Assembly (NCBI GenBank): GCA_041060555.1
Contig: JBEUDS010000002.1
DNA: 64,000 bases
Reading direction: 5' to 3' (one strand)
From: CAUJIW01 sp963205175
GTDB taxonomy: Bacteria; Pseudomonadota; Alphaproteobacteria; Sphingomonadales; Sphingomonadaceae
The notes under the pieces: model-generated
Told to the model about the DNA's origin: nothing
What the model saw: only the letters and a program-made list of their open reading frames with translations
Database searches by the model: none
Shown: piece by piece, positions 60,296-64,000 of the stretch
Position numbering within the stretch: position 1 is the stretch's first letter
How the letters are laid out: each line of letters begins with the position of its first letter
Translations under genes and position numbers: made by a program

Positions 60296-60313
60296 CCGGT
60301 CGGCCGCGACCGG
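60296..60313. terminator. Hairpin after tRNA-Ser
   Basis: CCGGTCG (60296-60302) pairs perfectly with CGACCGG (60307-60313) around GCCG, between tRNA-Ser and the convergent methyltransferase. No T-run follows. Confidence 0.4.
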
Positions 60314-60330
60314 CCCCCGCCTCTTGTCTC

Positions 60331-61083
60331 CTACGCCACCCGGCCGGTGATGGTGCGCAACGGCCAGCTGACAGTGCGGCGGGCTTCCGGCGTGTCGCCC
60401 CATAGCGGCGCCAGGGTCTGCGCGAGTGCCGGCAGCGGATCGCGGCCGGTGGCGCTGCGGTAGCGCTGCACCGCCGACCAGGTGGCGAGGTAGCCGGTGA
60501 ACTGCTCCAGCGTCCACGCGACAGTCATGGTGAGGGTGGGAAAGGGCACCTCGGGGAAGCGGCGCGGGATGCTGGCGTAACCGCTATCGATATGGCGGCG
60601 ATCGCCTGGCCAGTAGGGGCCGATGTCGCCCCGGTAGAACTCCAGCACGGCAGTGTCGATTGCCTCGTCGATGGTCGCCAGCTCGTACATCACCGCGACG
60701 AACAGCCCGCCCGGCCGACACACCCGCGCCACTTCGTCGTAGAAGCGCGGCACGTCGAACCAGTGCAGCGCCTGGGCCACCAGCACGGCGTCCACGGTGT
60801 TGCTGTCCAGCGTCGAGGCCTCCGCCGTCGACACCGAATAGTGCACCTTCGGGTGCCGCTCGGCCGAGCCGACCTGCTGGGCGCTGGCATCGGTGGCGAA
60901 CACCCGGTCGAAGGCCGCCGCCAGCCCGAGGCTGGCCTGGCCGTTGCCGCAGCCGCAGTCCCACGCCGCCTCGCGGGCCGGCGCCGCCTCGGCGATGGCG
61001 GTGAACAGCGCCGCCGGATAGCGCGGGCGATAGTCCCGGTAGAGGGCGGCATGGCGGGAGAAATGATCCTGGAAGTTGCTCAA
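60331..61083 (-). CDS. Class I SAM-dependent methyltransferase (UbiE/methyltransferase_11-like)
   Basis: A 250-residue methyltransferase. The SAM-binding motif I is AAWDCGCGNGQASLGLAA, motif II region VDAVLVAQALHWFDVPRFYD, and motif III PGGLFVAVMYE. The N terminus NFQDHFSRHAALYRDYRPRYP is typical of small-molecule methyltransferases that include trans-aconitate-like enzymes. The only plausible start is the TTG at 61083, overlapping the DUF2794 stop as TTGA. The substrate is unknown. Confidence 0.85.
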   Translation of the reverse strand: MSNFQDHFSRHAALYRDYRPRYPAALFTAIAEAAPAREAAWDCGCGNGQASLGLAAAFDRVFATDASAQQVGSAERHPKVHYSVSTAEASTLDSNTVDAVLVAQALHWFDVPRFYDEVARVCRPGGLFVAVMYELATIDEAIDTAVLEFYRGDIGPYWPGDRRHIDSGYASIPRRFPEVPFPTLTMTVAWTLEQFTGYLATWSAVQRYRSATGRDPLPALAQTLAPLWGDTPEARRTVSWPLRTITGRVA

Positions 61084-61514
61084 CGGTCCACCACTTTCAG
61101 AAGCTTGCGCTCCAGCAGATTGAGAATATTCGCCAGCTCGTGACCGCGCTTGAGCACGGCGCCGGCCGGCCCCAGCAGCGCGTAGGCACCCTGACGACGG
61201 GTGAGGTCGGGGCGTTTGACAATCTGGGCATCCGGTCGTTCCGAGGCGCGCTGGAAGATCGAGAAGGTCGCCTGGTCGCGGCCCATGTCGATGGCGTAGT
61301 CGCGCCAGATGCCCGAGGCGACGCCGCGCCCGTAGATGTTGAGCAGGGCGCCCAGCTCGCGGCGGTCGAACACCACCTGCGGCGTTCTGGGGGAGACCCT
61401 GTCGGGCAGGCGGTGATCGGGCAGGCGGTGGTCGGACGGGCGGTTGTCGGACAGGCCGGGCCGGTCGTCGGACGACGCGGCGGGGCCGGGCCTTATGGGT
61501 GTGACATTCTCCAT
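61080..61514 (-). CDS. DUF2794 family protein
   Basis: A 144-residue protein. The conserved part is residues ~45-144: VVFDRRELGALLNIYGRGVA, GIWRDYAIDMGRDQATFSIF and an ending LANILNLLERKLLKVV. DUF2794 is an alphaproteobacterial family of unknown function, usually about 110-120 residues. The first 45 residues are a low-complexity tail with DHRLPDHRLPDR repeats, encoded by 15-bp tandem repeats. It is translationally coupled to the methyltransferase downstream. Confidence 0.88.
   Translation of the reverse strand: MENVTPIRPGPAASSDDRPGLSDNRPSDHRLPDHRLPDRVSPRTPQVVFDRRELGALLNIYGRGVASGIWRDYAIDMGRDQATFSIFQRASERPDAQIVKRPDLTRRQGAYALLGPAGAVLKRGHELANILNLLERKLLKVVDR
61402..61461. repeat. 15-bp tandem repeats inside the DUF2794 gene
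   Basis: Four units of the form TCGGGCAGGCGGTGR (61402, 61417, 61432, 61447) lie in frame and encode repeated D/N-H/R-R-L/P-P/S-type pentapeptides in the variable N-terminal tail. Confidence 0.75.
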
Positions 61515-61588
61515 GACCCGACCAATATAGTCCGATCAGGACCGCCACACAGCGACCTAGATCAACTTTCCGGGACGGATTTGGGGGG

Positions 61589-61748
61589 GGGCTCAGCCCA
61601 CGGAATGGCGCTTGTGGGCTCAGCCGACGGAATGCCGACTTGTGGGCTTAGCCCACGGAATGCCGACTTGTGGGCTCAGCCCACGGAAGGCCGGCCTGTC
61701 GGCTCAGCCGAGGTTCGCAGACTTGTCGGCTCAGCCGACGGAATGCCG
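61589..61748. repeat. Array of six ~28-bp repeats running into the 3' end of cysE
   Basis: Units start at 61589, 61616, 61644, 61672, 61700 and 61727 and follow GGGCTCAGCCCACGGAATGC then CGACTTGT (27-28 bp). Each opens with an 11-bp palindrome, GGGCT-C-AGCCC or CGGCT-C-AGCCG. The sixth unit contains the last codons and the TGA stop of cysE, so the array looks like repeated copying of that gene end. The array fills most of the 216-bp gap to DUF2794. Confidence 0.85.
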
Positions 61749-62462
61749 CGGCGCGTCGTCGTCGCCATTGGCCGGGGCGGCCGGGGCGGGCAGGCGGCCG
61801 GTCTGCTCGCTCTCCAGCGCGGCCAAGCGGGCGCGCAGACGCTCCATCTCGCAGCGCAGGATGTCGAACTTCTGGGTCTGCGGGTCGTACTTCTCGTCGC
61901 ACGGGGTGCCGTAGGCCATGAAGTCCTGCGCGAACACCTTGGCGTCCATCAGCACCGGCTTGGCCGGGTTGCCGACCATGGTGGCGCCGTCCGCCACGTC
62001 CTTGGTCACCACCGCGTTGGCGCCGATGCGCGCCCGGGTGCCGACGGTGATCGGGCCGAGAATCTGCGCGTTGGCGCCGATGATGGCGCCGTCGCCGATG
62101 GTCGGGTGGCGCTTGCCGCCCTTGCCCGAGGAGGGGTCGACGCCGCCCAGCGTGATGCCCTGGTACATGGTGACATCATCGCCGATCTCGGCGGTCTCGC
62201 CGATCACCACGCCCATGCCGTGGTCGATGAAGAAGTTGCGGCCGATGCGGGCGCCGGGGTGAATCTCGATGCCGGTGAGGAAGCGGCTGAACTGCGACAC
62301 CAGCCGGGCCAGCCAGAACAGGTGCGCTTCAAACAGCCAGTGGGCGACCCGGTGCAGCGCCACCGCGTGGACGCCGGCATAAAGCAGCACTTCCCAGCGG
62401 CTGCGCGGGGCCGGATCGCGCGCCTTGATCGAGTCCAGATAGGCCACGAGCGCGTGCATCAT
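61731..62462 (-). CDS. cysE: Serine O-acetyltransferase
   Basis: A 243-residue enzyme that acetylates serine for cysteine synthesis. The left-handed beta-helix is visible as GARIGRNFFIDHGMGVVIGE, then TAEIGDDVTMYQGITLGG, then KRHPTIGDGAIIGANAQILG. The catalytic His and Asp pair lies in the FIDHGMG segment. It is the shorter form lacking part of the N-terminal helical domain of the E. coli enzyme. The last ~50 residues form a helical, low-complexity tail ending in codons shared with the 28-bp repeat array. The ribosome site is GGGGAG. Feedback control by cysteine is expected from the family. Confidence 0.93.
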   Translation of the reverse strand: MMHALVAYLDSIKARDPAPRSRWEVLLYAGVHAVALHRVAHWLFEAHLFWLARLVSQFSRFLTGIEIHPGARIGRNFFIDHGMGVVIGETAEIGDDVTMYQGITLGGVDPSSGKGGKRHPTIGDGAIIGANAQILGPITVGTRARIGANAVVTKDVADGATMVGNPAKPVLMDAKVFAQDFMAYGTPCDEKYDPQTQKFDILRCEMERLRARLAALESEQTGRLPAPAAPANGDDDAPRHSVG

Positions 62463-62557
62463 GGCAGGCTCCCCACAATCTTCCTTGAGCCTGGCTTATG
62501 TCAGAATTGGTGTCGGCCTGCAATCGCCAACAACGCTCCTGAAATGGGACGGATTGT

Positions 62558-63838
62558 TCATGAATGGCGGACAGTTGGGTCGATGCCGGCGCCCGGATCC
62601 GCGCTCGCGTGGCCGGGCCCGAGTTGCTTTTCCCACTTGGCGACCACGGCGGTGGCCACCGAGTTGCCGACGACGTTGGTGGCGGAGCGGCCCATGTCGA
62701 GGAACTGGTCCACCGCCAGCACCAGCAGCAGGCCCTCCTCGGGGATATGGAACACCGGCAGGGTGGCGGCGATCACCACCAGCGAGGCGCGCGGCACCCC
62801 GGCCATGCCCTTCGACGTCACCATCAGCAGCAGCAGCATGGTGATCTGCTGGCCTAGGCTGAGCTCGATGCCATAGACCTGGGCGATGAACAGCGCCGCG
62901 AAGGTGCAGTACATCATCGAGCCATCGAGGTTGAAGGAGTAGCCCAGCGGCAGCACGAAGCTGGAGATGCGCTTCGACACGCCGAAATGCTCCAGCCGTT
63001 CGAGGATGCGCGGGTACGCGGCCTCCGAACTGGCGGTGGAGAAGGCCAGCAGCAGCGGATCGCGCATCGCCCGCACCAGGCCGCGGATGCGGGACCCCAG
63101 CACGACGAAGCCGGCGCCCACCAGCACCAGCCACAGTACCGCCAGCGCCACATAAAAACTGCCGATGAACTTGCCGTAAGTCAGCAGCACACCCAGCCCC
63201 TGGGTGGTGATAGTGGCGGCCACCGCCGCGAACACCGCCAGCGGCGCGAGCTTCATCACGTAGCCGGTGATGGTTAGCATCACTTCCGCCATCTGCTCGG
63301 CGATATGGGCCAGCCCGCGCGCCTTGTCCCCCAGCGCGGCAATGGCGGTGCCGACGAAGATCGAGAACACGACGATCTGCAAAATCTCGTTGTTCGCCAT
63401 CGCCTCGATGAACGATCGCGGGAAGACGTGGGTGATGAACTCACGGAGGTTGAGCGAGGTCGTCTTGATGCCGGCGTCCGCTCCTGCCTCGGGCAGCGGC
63501 AGCGACAGGCCGGCGCCAGGCGAGAACAGATGCACCAGTATGAGCCCGAGTGTCAGCGATACCAGCGAGGCGCCGATGAACCAGGCCATGGTTTTCACGC
63601 CGACCCGGCCGACCGACGCGGAGTCCTCCATGTGGGCGATGCCGACCACCAGCGTCGAGAACACCAGCGGCGCGATGATCATCTTGATCAGCCGCAGGAA
63701 GATGTCGGTGAGGATGGAGAAGTAGCCGGCCAAGGTCTTGGCCTGGTCCGCATCGGCACTGTAGGCATGGCCGATATAACCAACGATGATGCCCAGCAGC
63801 ATGCCGATCACGATGTAGACGGTGAAACGCCGCGACAT
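62558..63838 (-). CDS. Dicarboxylate/amino acid:cation symporter (GltP-like)
   Basis: A 426-residue member of the DAACS family with eight membrane helices and two re-entrant hairpins. Hairpin 1 has STASSEAAYPRILERLE, helix 7 has FNLDGSMMYCTFAALFIAQ, hairpin 2 has KGMAGVPRASLVVIAATL, and helix 8 has FLDMGRSATNVVGNSVATAV. In helix 8 the Asp (substrate amino group) and Arg (side-chain carboxyl) of acidic amino acid carriers are kept. The final Asp used for sodium is Asn, as I recall for proton-coupled GltP. Glutamate or aspartate:proton symport is therefore most likely, C4-dicarboxylates second. The ATG at 63838 has AGGGGGG upstream. The remaining 162 bp to the window end show no gene. Confidence 0.88.
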   Translation of the reverse strand: MSRRFTVYIVIGMLLGIIVGYIGHAYSADADQAKTLAGYFSILTDIFLRLIKMIIAPLVFSTLVVGIAHMEDSASVGRVGVKTMAWFIGASLVSLTLGLILVHLFSPGAGLSLPLPEAGADAGIKTTSLNLREFITHVFPRSFIEAMANNEILQIVVFSIFVGTAIAALGDKARGLAHIAEQMAEVMLTITGYVMKLAPLAVFAAVAATITTQGLGVLLTYGKFIGSFYVALAVLWLVLVGAGFVVLGSRIRGLVRAMRDPLLLAFSTASSEAAYPRILERLEHFGVSKRISSFVLPLGYSFNLDGSMMYCTFAALFIAQVYGIELSLGQQITMLLLLMVTSKGMAGVPRASLVVIAATLPVFHIPEEGLLLVLAVDQFLDMGRSATNVVGNSVATAVVAKWEKQLGPGHASADPGAGIDPTVRHS

Positions 63839-64000
63839 GTCGCTGCCCCCCTGGCGTGTTGTAAGACTGTCCGCACCACGGATAGGCGGCGCCCGGAGCG
63901 AGTGCAAGTCCGGTCCCGTCGTGGCTGGTCGTTCCGGCTCCCGCCGCGGTCGCCGGGTTTCGCGCGCGCGGCGGCCTGTGTCTGGTGCCGGGATGGCCCG

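Noticed and set aside
61589..61748. Possible CRISPR array
   Set aside because: Units are directly adjacent with no unique spacers, and there are no cas genes.
61612..61914. Open frames encoding repeated tryptophan/glycine-type peptides across the 28-bp array
   Set aside because: They arise because 28-bp repeats read in successive frames; no ribosome site, and they overlap cysE.
63839..64000. Gene at the right edge of the window
   Set aside because: The last 162 bp contain no supported reading frame on either strand.

Overview
The window is high-GC chromosomal DNA of an alphaproteobacterium. This rests on DUF2794, ZapE, a MidA/NDUFAF7-type methyltransferase, PhaB, a GTA-type holin with a GH108 endolysin, and an lgt-midA-pgeF gene order. 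I cannot assign a genus; the mix fits Rhodospirillales-like lineages (inference). Coding is dense on both strands, with many 4-bp ATGA or TTGA overlaps. No rRNA, CRISPR array, integrase or complete prophage is present.

Layout. 1-6.9 kb: the 3' end of rppH, a VOC protein, tRNA-Thr(GGT), a glutathione-peroxidase-like protein, an Xaa-Pro aminopeptidase, a lipoprotein-type prolyl oligopeptidase, pterin carbinolamine dehydratase and a small zincin. 7-10 kb: a LemA-like gene coupled to an NMT1/SsuA-type ABC importer. 10.1-11.1 kb: an endolysin plus 3-TM holin pair like that used for gene-transfer-agent release. 11.2-16.3 kb: a PEP-CTERM protein, an isolated sdhB, a diguanylate cyclase, a thioesterase and zapE. 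16.4-19.8 kb: an EmrA/EmrB-like pump with its own TetR regulator. 19.9-24.1 kb: a tryptophan-rich TPR protein, a PepSY membrane protein and an ApbE-DUF2271 fusion.

24.4-31.5 kb is the most coherent accessory region. A sulfide:quinone oxidoreductase, a thioredoxin 2 and a DUF2892 membrane protein are read to the right. Diverging from them are an ArsR regulator, an RND adaptor and pump, and a second ArsR regulator. Both ArsR proteins carry the two cysteines expected of persulfide sensors (SqrR/BigR type). The likely role is sensing, oxidation and removal of reactive sulfur species. A patatin-like lipase and an Atm1-type ABC exporter follow.

36-40.7 kb: a small exported protein, prs, pgeF, a GNAT acetyltransferase, midA and lgt. 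40.9-47.5 kb: two acyl-CoA dehydrogenases that look like the two halves of a heteromeric enzyme, an acyl-CoA ligase, and an orphan Tat-exported molybdopterin subunit. 47.5-56.4 kb: hemH, phaB, a TraB/GumN protein, an SDR, purF, hisI, an unknown protein and clpA (no clpS beside it). 56.5-58.2 kb is an accessory patch: a RAYT transposase, an AT-richer DUF2971 gene and the 3' two-thirds of a tRNA-Pro, probably an old integration site. 58.3-64 kb: purB, tRNA-Ser(GGA), a methyltransferase, DUF2794, an array of 28-bp repeats running into the end of cysE, and a GltP-like symporter.
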